Assembly (NCBI GenBank): GCA_013115145.1
Contig: JAAPAO010000269.1
Coordinates: 1 to 44,614 of the forward strand
Source: Perkinsus chesapeaki
Taxonomy: Eukaryota; Perkinsozoa; Perkinsida; Perkinsidae
Reading direction: 5' to 3'
DNA: 44,614 nucleotides
Shown here: positions 10,269 through 21,926 of the stretch, piece by piece
Layout: each line of letters begins with the position of its first letter
Position numbering within the stretch: the first letter of the stretch is position 1
Notes under the pieces: generated by a model
What the model saw: only the letters and a program-made list of their open reading frames with translations
Told to the model about the DNA's origin: nothing
The model's database searches: none
Position numbers and translations under genes: made by a program

Positions 10269-12321
10269 ATGACATCGCCTAATGTTGGTGGTGAGGTAGC
10301 CGCTGGGTCTCATGGAGAGGAAAGCACTGGGGAGGACGCAGGTGATAAATGCAAAGATATTGTACAAATGCGGCCGGCGGCCGCTTGTAGAGTTTTGTGT
10401 ATTTCCTGTTCGCTTTGGTACTGGGATTTGCCAATGTGCCAGGTGTTGTAATCGTGAACCCCCTTTCTTCGGGCACGGGTGTGGAGTGCCCATTTGGGTA
10501 TGGTGGTAGTTCGGCGGCCAAATGGGACAAAGTGGCATCTCGGCAAAAGGAGGAAGTCGATCCGAGGAATATGATGCCCAAGATGAGCCAGGAAAGAGCA
10601 GCTGATCAAACTGTAGATCTTAGTGTTCATCGAGAGGAAAGTAATTGGGGCTAGGGGCAACCTCGCTGCCCTTTGGGTAGCAAATACCCGGGCAAGCGCC
10701 CTCTACATTAAACAGTATCTGATGTGAAATGTTTTTTTCTCGCTGGTCGGACCTAAGCGCTGGAAACGTGGATATTTAAGCATTGCTAATTATTGTTATA
10801 TAACGGAGGTTCATCAGTTTGTAGCGGAGATTGTCTTGTTCGACTCGGTATGTGACTTGAATCCACCATTAAGCGGTACAGCTACGCTCATAAGTCCGTG
10901 AGTGAAAGAGATTTCTCGTTTAACGCTTTATATGCGTCACTAAGCGGCAAACACGTTGTATAATTCTAGATGTGTTTCATACTAGGCTTTACCATACCGA
11001 GCTGAAAGTCCAATATATTTTATTATCATAGTAGGCCATTCAGCTGACCAACTGCTAGGCTTTTGATTGGTGTATATTACACCATGAACCTCGCTCACAC
11101 TGAAAAGGTGTATGAGGACCGAAGTACTTCCAAACATCGCATCTGTATAACACCTGAGAAGGTTCGCCGTGGCCGTCTCGATTTGCTGTCCAGCGTTCGA
11201 TGAGGGGTATCTTTGTCGATATATCTTTTTACGAAGGTACCATACCGAAGACGGGTGCCGATGAAAATTGGGTATATCCCTCGCCCCAGCAGTTCTATCA
11301 TGCCTTGCGGTAGTAGTAGACAGTACGGCAAATGGAGCATGTTGTCTTCGTTAGACGGCGGAATAAGAGCGCTGAAGCCGAGAGCATGGATGCTGTGGTT
11401 TATATACATAACACTGTTAATGAGCGTACATGGGAGGGTATATTGGACTGGGAAAATAAACTACATCCGGAGTGCATCAATCCTTCATTGCAACGGTAAT
11501 GCGCCACGCTAGCGTCGGAACAGTCACATGGCAGCGTGGAGGTGCTGGCTGTGTGGTTGCTGGGGTGATCATACCATGGCATGGTAACCATGCATTTTAC
11601 TCCGAAAGGAACTTCAAAGTTGGTAAATAACGACATCGTGCATGACCATCTAAATAGTGATGAATGCGGACTATTAACATGGGGCTCGATGAATACAGTA
11701 CGTGATGGCTAGAAATGCGTGATAGAGGCGGGCAAAAATCTCGAGTACAGAGAACTTCGAGATGATTTATTTTCTATTGAATTCTCCATGCACTAATACC
11801 AATGGCTCGGGCTTGCGCAGCTCCGACTCGACAATTTTTGGTAAATTTCTATGCTGAACAGCGCGAGACCTAGTGTCAGTAGTGATGTACGTCACTTCTT
11901 ACATTTTAAAGGTTCTTCACTGGAGAAGCATGAAGCTTCGATGGACTGGGATTAGGGTTGTTGCACAACCCTTGTGCTTTTCAGCTTCGTCGGTCGATTT
12001 AACGATATATCTCTGAGGGCCCAATTGCACGGATGGCTCTACAGCCGGTCTCGGCCATTTGACCGGCACGATTGGTTTATCGATCGTTGTGGTGAGAAGA
12101 CGGTCCGCTATATTGTGGATTACTATGACGAGCCGACAGCACAGCAGGACGACCGAGGCTTCGACGTTGTCATCGAATCTCGTCCAGCTGCATTTGACAG
12201 TTTTGGAAATCTGTGGGACTGTGTAATACCCGATGGGGAATGGCAAGTGGAATGCGGTCGAGTAGGTACGCATGAGCATCAAACGGGTATTCAATATGGA
12301 ATGAGCTCCAGTCTATTATAG
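10269..12321 (+). CDS. HCCS: Holocytochrome c synthase (cytochrome c heme lyase)
   Basis: Mitochondrial intermembrane-space enzyme that attaches heme covalently to the CXXCH site of apocytochrome c. Exons are 10269-10341, 10443-10640, 11237-11309, 11355-11495 and 11985-12321, giving 273 aa, the usual size. Visible family signatures are an N-terminal Cys-Pro heme motif (VECPFGYGG), the MPK...DLSVHREES segment, NWVYPSPQQFYHAL, the helix with the heme-ligand His (YIHNTVNERTWEGILDWE), and RPFDRHDWFIDRCG followed by VRYIVDYYD. Two introns are far longer than the local norm (596 and 489 nt). The very C-terminus is uncertain. A donor at GTAGGTACG (from 12261) could trim the last residues and end three codons after an acceptor at 12321. 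Confidence 0.92.
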
Positions 12322-12407
12322 TGTAGCAAATAGTGGCCTAGTTTTTCTTATCTTTCCGTTTGTTTTGTTCGCAAGCAGGGAACCCCCCGCAGTTGCTTAG
12401 TTGGCGT

Positions 12408-15063
12408 ATGTCCTCAACCGATTTGTCCGATAGCTTTGCCTCCTCTGGACTCAATGCGGCTGGCGGCTTCGGAGTTTTGCAGAAACAATGGATGCTTTAC
12501 CTTGGACTGCCATGGTAAGCTTAATCGTAACTTCGCGTGCTTGATCCTGTCCATTATATAACCCTTTATGGTTCAGGGCCGTCGCTGGCATGCAAGCGAT
12601 GATATATGTATTCGTGGCCACCCAGCCAGTAACACTAGTATCAGTTTGCACTCTGGAGACGGCTGAGCTTGGATGTCGTCCACATCCGATAGATGTCTGC
12701 CCAGAGGACCCTAGCCTTTACGAGTTCGCTGGTGACATCTACAAGTCAGTCGTAAGTGAATTTGGCCTTGCCTGTGAGAATAGGTAATATGTGGCTCGGG
12801 TGAGAATGCACCCGCTTCATCAGCTCTTGGGCAACTGCACTGCAATCGGAGATGTTTTTCGGTTTTCTATTGGGCGTCTGGGGCATCGGCTGGCTCGGTG
12901 ATCATGTCGGCCGGAAGCCGGCCCTTTGGATCAGCGCCATCATTACCCAGGTGTTCGGCCTCCTCTCTGTCGCAGCGCCTTCTTACCTTGCGTAAGGCTT
13001 TTGCCCCAGTAAACCAACCTAGTAGCCGTGGTCTCTCAGATATGCAATCTCTCGGTTCGGAGTAGGCGTCGGCGTGGGCGGTATTGGCCTGTCCAGCTAC
13101 GTCTTGGCAGCGGAGGCCACCGCCCCCGAATGGAGGAGTCTCATGTCTATGGCTTCCAATTCGATATTTGCACTTGGTGAGTGTGGTGTAAAATTGTATT
13201 GCCAAATGTTATTTGTTCACTGGCTCTTTATTCATATTCGTTTCCGTGGCATAGCTTTGTTCGGCAACACCCTTCTCAGCCACCTTGTGCGAAACTGGAA
13301 GATAGGGCGCTGAACCTGGCTGCCGAACGCATTATTGGTCAACTACCGTTACGTCTCCCCCCTCAGGTATAGTAGCGGTATCCGGTATGGCTGCAATACC
13401 CAACATACATTGGAGGATGCTGTCATTTGGGGTAACCCATGGCTCCGCCGCATGAATAATGGATGATCGGACACCCTCAGGTTTGGATACTTAGTTGGGC
13501 ATGCATCCTGCCAGCATTGTTGCTGACTCGCTTGCTGGAGTCACCAATCTGGCTGGAAGCGCAGGGCCGTCATGGCGAGGCTGAGGCGGCGCTCCGACGG
13601 ATCGCGACAGTCAATAACAGGCAGTCTGAATTTCATACCTTCTTGGAGAAATGGGACCGAAAGTACCTCACGCCCCCCGCCATCTGGTGGAGCTATTTCT
13701 CTCAGACACATGCCTGTCGATAACAATGCCTATGCGATAGAGGATGGTGAAGTTGATCTGCCACCGGCTCCAGTTGACGAGGCCAAGGAAAGCCTTTGGG
13801 GATTAATGCTTACCAAAAATTGGAATATAATACAGGAATTTATGGCGGTGATGGTGGCAGCTTGGTAAGTTGTTATTTCCGCTGGCCTTTCCCAAATGCT
13901 ATTCTTCAAAGGTTCGCCTCTAGCCTCGGCTACTATGGTCTGTCTATGAATGTTGGACATCTTGGTGGATCGATATATATTAATTCTATACTGTGCGCAC
14001 TGGTAAGGGCTTGACTTGTAGAGTCAGTTCAAGTGCCATTTGTAAAATACAGTGCAGTGCTTTGGATGTGGAAGAGGCGTTGACAAAGCTAGATCAACGC
14101 GTGCCTAAGGGATTTCTCTCTGTTCGCCGAAACCTTCGCGTTGGTCGCGTTGGATGTTACCCATCACTTGGTGTTACGGAGCTAGCTCACTCTACGTTTA
14201 CTGAACATCACCACGACAGTATCACATTTCCTTATATCAGGTTGAAATACCATCTTATGTAATGATGTATTTAATGGTGGATAACAGTATAACCGGCAGA
14301 AGGCTGAGTCTGTGAGTCGCGGCTCTAATACTATCTACATCAGCTTATCCCTCTTAGTGTAATCTATCTCATCGCTGGTGGTATCTCCTGTATTGTCTGC
14401 CCATTCGTATCATATCCACATTGGCTTTACCTCACCATAGCTCTTCTTGGAAAGTTCTTCATCTCGGCCGCGTTTGGTGTTTGCTACATGTAAGCTCCTG
14501 TTTGCCTTTCATTCTTATTATTATTTCCTTCAGTTATGGTGCTGAGCTATTCCCTACTAGCATCCGAAGCTCGGCTTTGGGTATCCAATCTTTATCAGCT
14601 CGTATAGCTGGTATTCTCTCTCCCCTTATCCCTCCACTTGGCGATGTTTGGTTTCCTCTTCCCAACTTGGTAACATTCTTCCCTTATTATTCATAACAGT
14701 ATATTCATTCAGATATTTGGTATTCCATGCCTAGTTGCCGGCGGTCTTATTTGGCGGTTTCTGCCAGAGACCTTCGGACGGAGGCTCCCCACCACGGTCG
14801 AGGATGTCAGAGCTCTTCGTTTCCCTTCTGATCTTGATTCTCGTCCTGGCCATGGCCAAAGCAGCAAATACGAGCGGCCGCTTGAGGAGTAATTCGTCTC
14901 TCTCTTCACTAATATCAGAATCATCTCCGTTGCCAGGTTCGATGCTTCCGACACTTCCTCCTCTGACGGTTCTGATGCTCATAAAGCTGGCGATGACAGC
15001 GGTCGAGCCAAAACTCTGCGTGACATCTTCGGCACCGAGTTCACTCCTCGTGCAAATGAATGA
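12408..15063 (+). CDS. SLC22-like major facilitator transporter, copy 1
   Basis: Plasma-membrane-type solute carrier of the major facilitator superfamily. Thirteen exons: 12408-12514, 12577-12783, 12824-12991, 13040-13176, 13367-13431, 13481-13662, 13706-13864, 13912-14002, 14241-14311, 14358-14489, 14534-14669, 14713-14888 and 14937-15063; 585 aa. Organic-ion-transporter features are a Cys-rich large loop after the first span (CTLETAELGC to LACENSSW), the MFS signature GWLGDHVGRKPALW, LLESPIWLEAQGR before the central cytosolic loop, YGAELFPTSIRSSALG, and LPETFGRRLPTTVEDV at the end of span 12. A serine- and aspartate-rich cytosolic tail follows, added by the last exon. The substrate (organic cation, anion or sugar) cannot be read from sequence. 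The 190-nt intron at 13177-13366 contains misleading open frames. Confidence 0.87.
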
Positions 15064-15776
15064 TCGTTTCTCACTATCCCATTTTTTAATTCATTGTAGT
15101 CCGCCAATATATCCTTCTGCGTTGTGTAACCTTTGATTTGTTAACTACGTGGGGTTCCTCTTGAATTCACCGGTGTCCTTCCGCCGAGTGGCAAAGCTGA
15201 TAGCAGGGAAAGGACTTGGGGCAAGATAATGCAACTCTACTAATCATCGCGAACCGTCAGCGTATTAGGCGAGTGCAGTGTTCTACACCTACGCCCAAAT
15301 AGAGGAACCAACTAACATGGTTGTGTGAGCGATCATGTTACTTAGCTCTCCGGCCGTTTCCCCCTCAATGATGATGGGACCACCAAAAGCGCTACAGCTT
15401 GCCTCTCGACTGCCCACCGTAGCACACAATGTTTCATGTATCCAATATGAGTCCTTCGCTTGTCGCTTCTGCCATCCTGACATAGTAGTTTCGGTATATC
15501 ACGCTCGCGGAGATACATTTCAAGCATTCTACCTAAAAGGTCTTTAAGGGGGAGTAGGAAATTTAGTGATCCAGCGATTTAATATTTACTGTTTTGTTTT
15601 TGACCGACCCTACCAGAGAGGCTTTTTACACTTTGATTCTGCTCATCTCAAGCGTTCATCCATTCTGTGCCAGTACAGTTGACAGTTATTTCTAGAAGGG
15701 TCAAGTAGTCGCCGAAATATCAGAAAAACAGTTTGAGATTAAGAATATCCTCCAGACTTAGTCGACGAATCAATTC
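15064..15776. other. Intergenic spacer between the two transporter genes
   Basis: 713 bp separate the stop of transporter copy 1 from the start of copy 2. The stretch contains only short frames on both strands with no recognisable protein and no repeat structure that I could see. Promoter and 5' leader of copy 2 must lie here. Confidence 0.6.
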
Positions 15777-18334
15777 ATGTCCGAGAGTTTCGCATCCTCG
15801 GGTATCAATGCAGCTGGTGGATTTGGGCCTTTGCAAAGGCAGTGGATGGTTTATCTCGGATTGCCATGGTGGGCAGCTCCTTGCTTTCAACACTTCCGTT
15901 ATTTTTTCTTGGCTAGGGCCGTCGTAGGCATGCAAGCGATGATATATGTATTCGTGGCTACCCAGCCAGTAACACTAGTATCAGTTTGCACTCTGGAGAC
16001 GGCTGAGCTTGGATGTCGTCCACATCCGATAGATGTCTGCCCAGAGGACCCTAGCCTTTACGAAGTTGGAGGCGACATATATGAATCGGTTGTCAGTGAA
16101 TTCGGCCTTGCCTGCGAAAAAAGGTGGGCTTATCCTCAGTCCAGAGAGTTGCCAACCTCTCTGTTAGCTCCTGGGCAACTGCACTGCAATCGGAGATGTT
16201 CTTCGGTTTTCTAGTAGGCGTCTGGGTCATGGGATGGCTAAGTGATGAAGTCGGACGCAAGCCCACCCTATGGATCAGCGCCATCATTACTCAAGGCTTT
16301 GGTCTCCTCTCTGCCATAGCACCTTCGTATCTTGCGTAACATCCCTGCCGCGCACAAACATTGAAAGCGTATCAGGTATGCAATATCTCGATTTGGTGTC
16401 GGTCTTGGCGTGGGCGGCATAGGTCTCGCCAGCTATGTCTTGGCAGCCGAGGCCACCGCGCCGGAGTGGCGGAGTGTTATGTCCGCGGCTTCTAATTCAA
16501 TATTCTCCTTTGGTGAGTTTAGGACTGCCAGTTTCTGTGATGCTTATAAATGCCCGGCAGCCGCTGCGATATTTCGGCAAGTCAATGTCGTGGCGTGTGG
16601 CTGATGGGGGGCTGCGTTCTTGCTGGCTATCGGCGATACCTTCCACAGCAGCCTTCCTCCGTTCTGAATCGAAAGCTCTCATAATTCGGCAGCCAATCCG
16701 GGGGATACTGATTGCCGGAGCAGCTTCATCGCTAAGCTGCTACTTGTTACCGTGAAAACCTCAGGTATAGTAATAGTGTCGGTTATGGCAGCCATACCCA
16801 ACATACACTGGAGGGCTCTGTCGCTTGCAGTGAGCATCAGTCCTTCTATCACCTTCCGACTCATTGATCGGCCCCCCCCCCTCAGGTTTGGATACTCAGT
16901 TGGGCATGCATTCTGCCAGCGTTGTTGCTTACACGCTTTTTGGAGTCACCAATCTGGCTGGAAGCTCAAAGGCGCCGTGACAAGACTGAGGCAGCACTTA
17001 GACGGATTGCCTTAGTCAATAACAGACATGCCGAGTTCGACGCATTCGTACAAAAATGGGAGAAAAAGTACCGCACGTCTCAGCCTCTTCGTGGATGTTA
17101 TTCCCTACAGGCATATGTCCAATGAGAATATGTCTTTTGCGATTGAAGATGGCAGTAGTGGTGGTAACGCTGCTGTAATGCCTTTAATTGAAGAGACGAA
17201 GGAAAGCCTTTGGGGATTACTATTGACCAGAAACTGGCGGATTATACAACAGTTTATGACAGTCATGGTGATCGCTTGGTAAAAGCTCGTCAAGCTGGCT
17301 CTTCCCAAATGCTATTTTTTGAAGGTTCGCCTCTAGCCTCGGCTACTATGGTCTGTCTATGAATGTTGGACATCTTGGTGGATCGATATATATTAATTCT
17401 ATACTGTGCGCACTGGTAAGATAAGCGTTCAGCTCGTGTTCATACGTGTAGCTCCAACAGCAGCCGAAGCGTATTGTCGTGGCCGTTTAGCTTGAAGCCC
17501 ATAAATGCCGAACTCACTTAATAACCCTCGAGTTGTTAAGGACCCGTTAGTAGAAATCTTCGATCGTTCTAATTGACGCTTCTTTGTTTGACTTTTCCGG
17601 AAGTATTGCTATTGCAACTATATTTCGAGTGCTTCACGCTAATTCTCCCAACCCATCAAAAGTAGGCGTGTGGTATTGTAAGCTCATATTTCCTGCCTCT
17701 GTTATTTATCAGGTTGATATACCATCTTATGTAATGATGTATTTAATGGTGGATAACAGTATAACCGGCAGAAGGCTGAGTCTGTGAGTCGCGGCTCTAA
17801 TACTATCTACATCAGCTTATCCCTCTTAGTGTAATCTATCTCATCGCTGGTGGTATCTCCTGTATTGTCTGCCCATTCGTATCATATCCACATTGGCTTT
17901 ACCTCACCATAGCTCTTCTTGGAAAGTTCTTCATCTCGGCCGCGTTTGGTGTTTGCTACATGTAAGCTCCTGTTTGCCTTTCATTCTTATTGTTATTTCC
18001 TTCAGTTATGGTGCTGAGCTATTCCCTACTAGCATCCGAAGCTCGGCTTTGGGTATCCAATCTTTATCAGCTCGTATAGCTGGTATACTCTCTCCCCTCA
18101 TCCCTCCACTTGGCGATGTTTGGTTTCCTCTTCCCAACTTGGTAACATTCTTCCCTTGTTATTCATAACAGTATATTCATTCAGATATTTGGTATTCCAT
18201 GCCTAGTTGCCGGCGGTCTTATTTGGCGGTTTCTGCCAGAGACCTTCGGACGGAGGCTCCCCACCACGGTCGAGGATGTCAGAGCTCTTCGTTACCTTTC
18301 CGAAGGAAGTCCACATCCAATTAAAGCAGCATGA
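15777..18334 (+). CDS. SLC22-like major facilitator transporter, copy 2
   Basis: Tandem paralogue of the gene at 12408. Twelve exons: 15777-15868, 15917-16123, 16168-16335, 16376-16512, 16765-16829, 16886-17067, 17111-17278, 17325-17415, 17713-17783, 17830-17961, 18006-18141 and 18185-18334; 532 aa. All intron positions and phases match copy 1. It has the same signatures: the Cys-rich first loop, GWLSDEVGRKPTLW, FLESPIWLEAQRR, YGAELFPTSIRSSALG and LPETFGRRLP. Exon 2 and everything from exon 8 to mid-exon 12 are nearly identical to copy 1 in nucleotides, short introns included. Exons 3-7 have diverged, and the intron between exons 8 and 9 is unrelated. Past residue VRALR the reading continues only 13 codons to a stop, so the acidic tail of copy 1 is missing. 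The intron ending at 16885 contains a C10 tract. Confidence 0.87.
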
Positions 18335-18620
18335 CCAGTCGCTAGAGTCCATGCATTTCTCCCGTTGGTAACCGGTCACTTTGAGTTTCTGTGTTTGAGT
18401 AACATGCCATTCGTTATGAGCCACACCTTAATGGAGTTACCCCGATACTCGATAGCCCTCACACCATAAAAAGGAACTTAACCTCTCGAGGAACATCCGT
18501 CGAGTTCAAACTGTTCGTCATCGGCATTTTTGGCGGGCGAGATTTATTACGCGCTTAGCGGAGCGAAGTGTTGCACGTTTGTAAGATTTTGTTTGGTCGA
18601 CGAAAGCATTCAGTTCTTCA

Positions 18621-19818
18621 ATGTCGCACGCATCCCTCTATGAGCCATGCTGTGCGGCAACACTATACGAGGATGACATGAATACTTGCCGTAGTGGAGG
18701 CCCACCAATGACAGCTTATCTTGGGGGCAGAAACGATTATATCTGTTCGACGGCCAGGTATTACGCCGCTAATTTCCTGGCGAGTGACGTAATCGTACCG
18801 TGTCAGAATGTCCGATAAGCGTAGGGAACCTCTGACTTTAGTGGAGCATAAACGAGGCTTAAGTCAAGACTCAACGGCCCACCGTCGCCGCTCAGTAGGG
18901 AATTTGATCCGCTTTTACCAGATAGGAGTTACGTCTCAGGATGGGGCCAATCGAGTGACACCGAGATCGGGCGCTGGTACGCCAAGGAGATCGACGAAAC
19001 CTTTGGTGGATAAGTTGGATCTTGACAGTGCTGACCGGAAGGGTGAAGGGTGGTACATGGAGCCAAGGAGGTCCATTAAGGAGTCAAATCATATACACCG
19101 ACAAACCATTTCACCGCGGAACAGAACCACACAGCACCTAGGCGAATCCGACGGCAGCTCCTCGGGTAAGCAAAACATCGACCTCCTGTATTTGAGTCGT
19201 TGCCAGCCTCATTCCACGGTTCGGAGGACCGTCCGTCAACTGCTGAAGGCAGATCAATAAGAGGGTCTGCCTACACCCCAGCGTCGTCCCTATTGGGATC
19301 AGGGCATTGCTATCGGCGAAGTCGATCTCCATTGAGGAGGCCACAGGCCCCGCCTTCGCTCGGACGCTCTGTGGAGTTTCGAAAAGATACGAGCGAGGAG
19401 GAACAACGACGGGGATCGGAACCGGAACTCCCCAAGTTATCCGCGGAAAGGTCTCAAAGGCCGCCAACTCGAGAGACTGTCGCGAAGGTATGATTCGTCT
19501 CATTACGGACTAAGTGTATATCAACCTTAGGTCGATGAGGATGCCCCCTGCCTGCCAGCGCGGTCAAGATCCCTCTCAGCTCCACGCCAAGGACAGTATC
19601 GCCCATCCACCAGCATTACACCTACCGACCTTCTTCGAGCATCGAGGAGTCTTTTGCTGCCGTACTCGCCTTCGACTCCGCAAACATCGGTAGCCAAGAG
19701 GCCTCAGGTAGCCGTATACGATTGTGCGGCGAAGGGGACTGCTGGTTTCAGGTGTATGCCAACTCGGCGCCTCATTCTTACTTTCGGAGCCTTCCCGGTC
19801 TTGACAGCTTGCCCATAG
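18621..19818 (+). CDS. Unrecognised Ser/Arg/Pro-rich protein
   Basis: Four exons, 18621-18757, 18807-19165, 19207-19487 and 19531-19818, keep one frame over 354 codons; the introns are 49, 41 and 43 nt with good borders. The product is hydrophilic and basic, with many Arg, Ser and Pro residues and phospho-site-like RRS/RSxS clusters (for example YRRSRSPLRR). Its last 30 residues are hydrophobic (LILTFGAFPVLTACP). No domain is recognisable; a disordered cytoskeletal or RNA-associated protein would fit, but that is a guess. Consistent splicing across three introns is the main evidence that it is real. The last codons overlap the start of a dispersed repeat whose second copy is near 22343. Confidence 0.6.
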
Positions 19819-19972
19819 CACGAGCACTGCCATTTGGCAGCTACACTTGGGGCAGAGGAGCGTCTATGTCAATGAGAGGTGGTGTTGTATAATGGCATGC
19901 TCTTCATTATTTGGATCATCGATGTGTTCATCTTTCATCTTTATTGAGTTGAACCGTCTCTGAGATGTGAAA
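19813..19972. repeat. Dispersed repeat, copy A
   Basis: Starting at the stop of the Ser/Arg-rich gene, this stretch shares two blocks with 22343-22465: TAGCACG...GGGGCAGA...GTCAATGA, and a perfect 21-nt run containing TATTGAGTTGAACCGTCTCT (from 19944 here). Copy A carries extra bases between the blocks. The conserved part may be a 3' untranslated region duplicated with a gene, or a small mobile repeat. Confidence 0.7.
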
Positions 19973-20864
19973 ATAAATACCTCTTCCGAAACCAGCGAAA
20001 TTATAAAGTATGGACACAAAGTTGATGAACGATCAAGTGCGGCTAGAGGAAGTAGAATCGATAATGTCATCCGTGATGAAAGTTACCCAGAAGTAACGCA
20101 CGCCTTAATGACGATTAATGTCCCTGATAATCCAGCCCAGCAGTAGCTCATTTCTAGCATTTCGGCAGCTTAAGCGATTCCTCTGTACAGAGCAACTACA
20201 CACATCCGAGCAGTATGGAACTGCCAGTCAGCCGAGATTGACAAGGTTCATGAAATTTGAAATTCCTAATATCGAATGATAATATCGACTATGCAACGAC
20301 GAGCGTCCAGTCTCACAACCGGCTCCTTCCACAATGTCACTTTGGGACACTCCCAACGTGTCTATCCCGTCTCACTGCGAGAATAGTACAAATTGATGTG
20401 CCCGGAAACTGTAGCGGTTTAGAATTGGTCAGTGATCGTATATGTGGTGTGTCGTATCAGATATTAACATCACTTGATTCTAATCGATTTTTGAGGTCTT
20501 CCAAGAATCGGATAGTTCAGAAATCGTATGGCTCTTGTTGAGGAGACATTTTTCAGAGCGAAGGGCTTGGCAATGACGTTGCCTGACAAGCGAGCATTCA
20601 ACAATCTTGAAAATATAATAATAACCATCATACCTCATTTATTTTTAGTCCACGGCACAGAAGTACATCGCCACAGAAACTGATTGACGCTCCATTAGAG
20701 CGAATTATCAATAGAACTCGCAGCAGTATTGTCCCACCAATGTTGTCCCAAAGAAGGCGGATTCCAGGGAGGAATTGACGCATGCGTGCCGCAATATGGT
20801 TAAGAGAAATTGATAATTCCACATCATTTGAACACCTAGTTGATTCTACTTCGTCATAGTTTAC
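19973..20864. other. Intergenic, no gene seen
   Basis: About 890 bp of AT-rich sequence holds only short, unrecognisable frames on both strands. I see no repeat, tRNA-like fold or splice pattern in it. It should contain the promoter of the secreted-protein gene that starts at 20865. Confidence 0.5.
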
Positions 20865-21926
20865 ATGGTTCTCTCCTATACTTGGTCAGTGATAACTGCG
20901 CAAATATTGGTCACAACCTTCGCCCAACCACGAGCTCTTTATGTCTACATCCACCCGGACTATGATTTCAGTCTCCTGTTCCACATCTCTGACGTGGTTT
21001 CTTTCTCCTTTTTTACTCGATCCGCTGCTGATGGCGGATTTGCGTATTACTCGGATCACGAGGCCCAACTTACCCAACAAGGCCCAAATGTATATACCTT
21101 CGATTCGTCCACTGTGAACAAATGGTACAACGGTATACATGATCCTGGGTTTTGGTACAACGCCAGCATCCGAAATGGCGACTTGACTACCCTAACGTTC
21201 ACCAGTGGTGCCTCCTTACGTGTCACTTTTGAAGGTCGAGAATATGATCTGGTCAACCGAGGAATCTCACTACAAGCGGGTCGCTTCGCTTACCAAGGAG
21301 AACGCTCTAGTGGTGTGAGTATGGTTTTCGAGGTTCAAGAGGAAAGCAGCAGTGCTACATTGGAGCTTTCGTGTGGTCGTGTAGCCGTGCCCCCCGCATC
21401 CTTCAATCTCGTTGAGAAAAACGTGTTATGGGTCAGGTCTTATGCCTTGACTCCCCGTAATAGAGCCGCTTCTTCATTCACGAGGCTTGTCCGCCGTCGG
21501 TGTCCGCAGCTTGGTGGGAACCTTGGTGACGTTGTATTCACGTCGGAGTCAAGTCTTTACCTTCCTCTGGGAGGAGGGCACTTCGAATTGACAGCTAGGT
21601 GATTCACAAAATGTGAACAATTTGCTTAGCGATGCTCTCAATAACCAATCCCGTGAAGGGAACTTTTGCTAGTAGGCCACTAGCAGTAGCCATTTTGTAT
21701 TGCCGCATCTTACCTCATTAGAAATCCGAGTTCGCTCAAGCGGATTTATGGTATTTCTCGATGTCCCAATTGTGTAATGTTGTCAATAAACATGTGTCAC
21801 AAATTTTGCTTCAGGCTCGGTTTCTCCTTGTTCAAAGACGGAATACTTCTAGTTTCCTTGGTGAGCACTGTCCGTGTCACTCATTGTCGTATCAACACTA
21901 GACACTTACTAGTTACCGCTCAGTGA
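20865..21926 (+). CDS. Secreted protein of unknown function
   Basis: A 245-codon open frame begins with a likely signal peptide (MVLSYTWSVITAQILV, then TTFAQPRA with a plausible cleavage site). The mature part is rich in beta-strand-like alternation and aromatic residues, and Cys-poor. The frame would stop at 21600, but a donor at 21599 and an acceptor at 21814 (TTTTGCTTCAG) restore an open phase. The added segment LGFSLFKDGILLV blends well with the end of exon 1 (GGHFELTAR). The proposed exons are 20865-21598 and 21815-21926, 281 aa. A further intron from 21859 would end the protein after LLVSL. I recognise no family; a secreted, possibly lectin-like or surface protein is only a guess. Confidence 0.6.

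Noticed and set aside
13177-13366. Apparent frameshift in transporter copy 1, suggesting a pseudogene
   Set aside because: Treating the whole stretch as one 190-nt intron restores frame and gives the same join as the 252-nt intron of copy 2.
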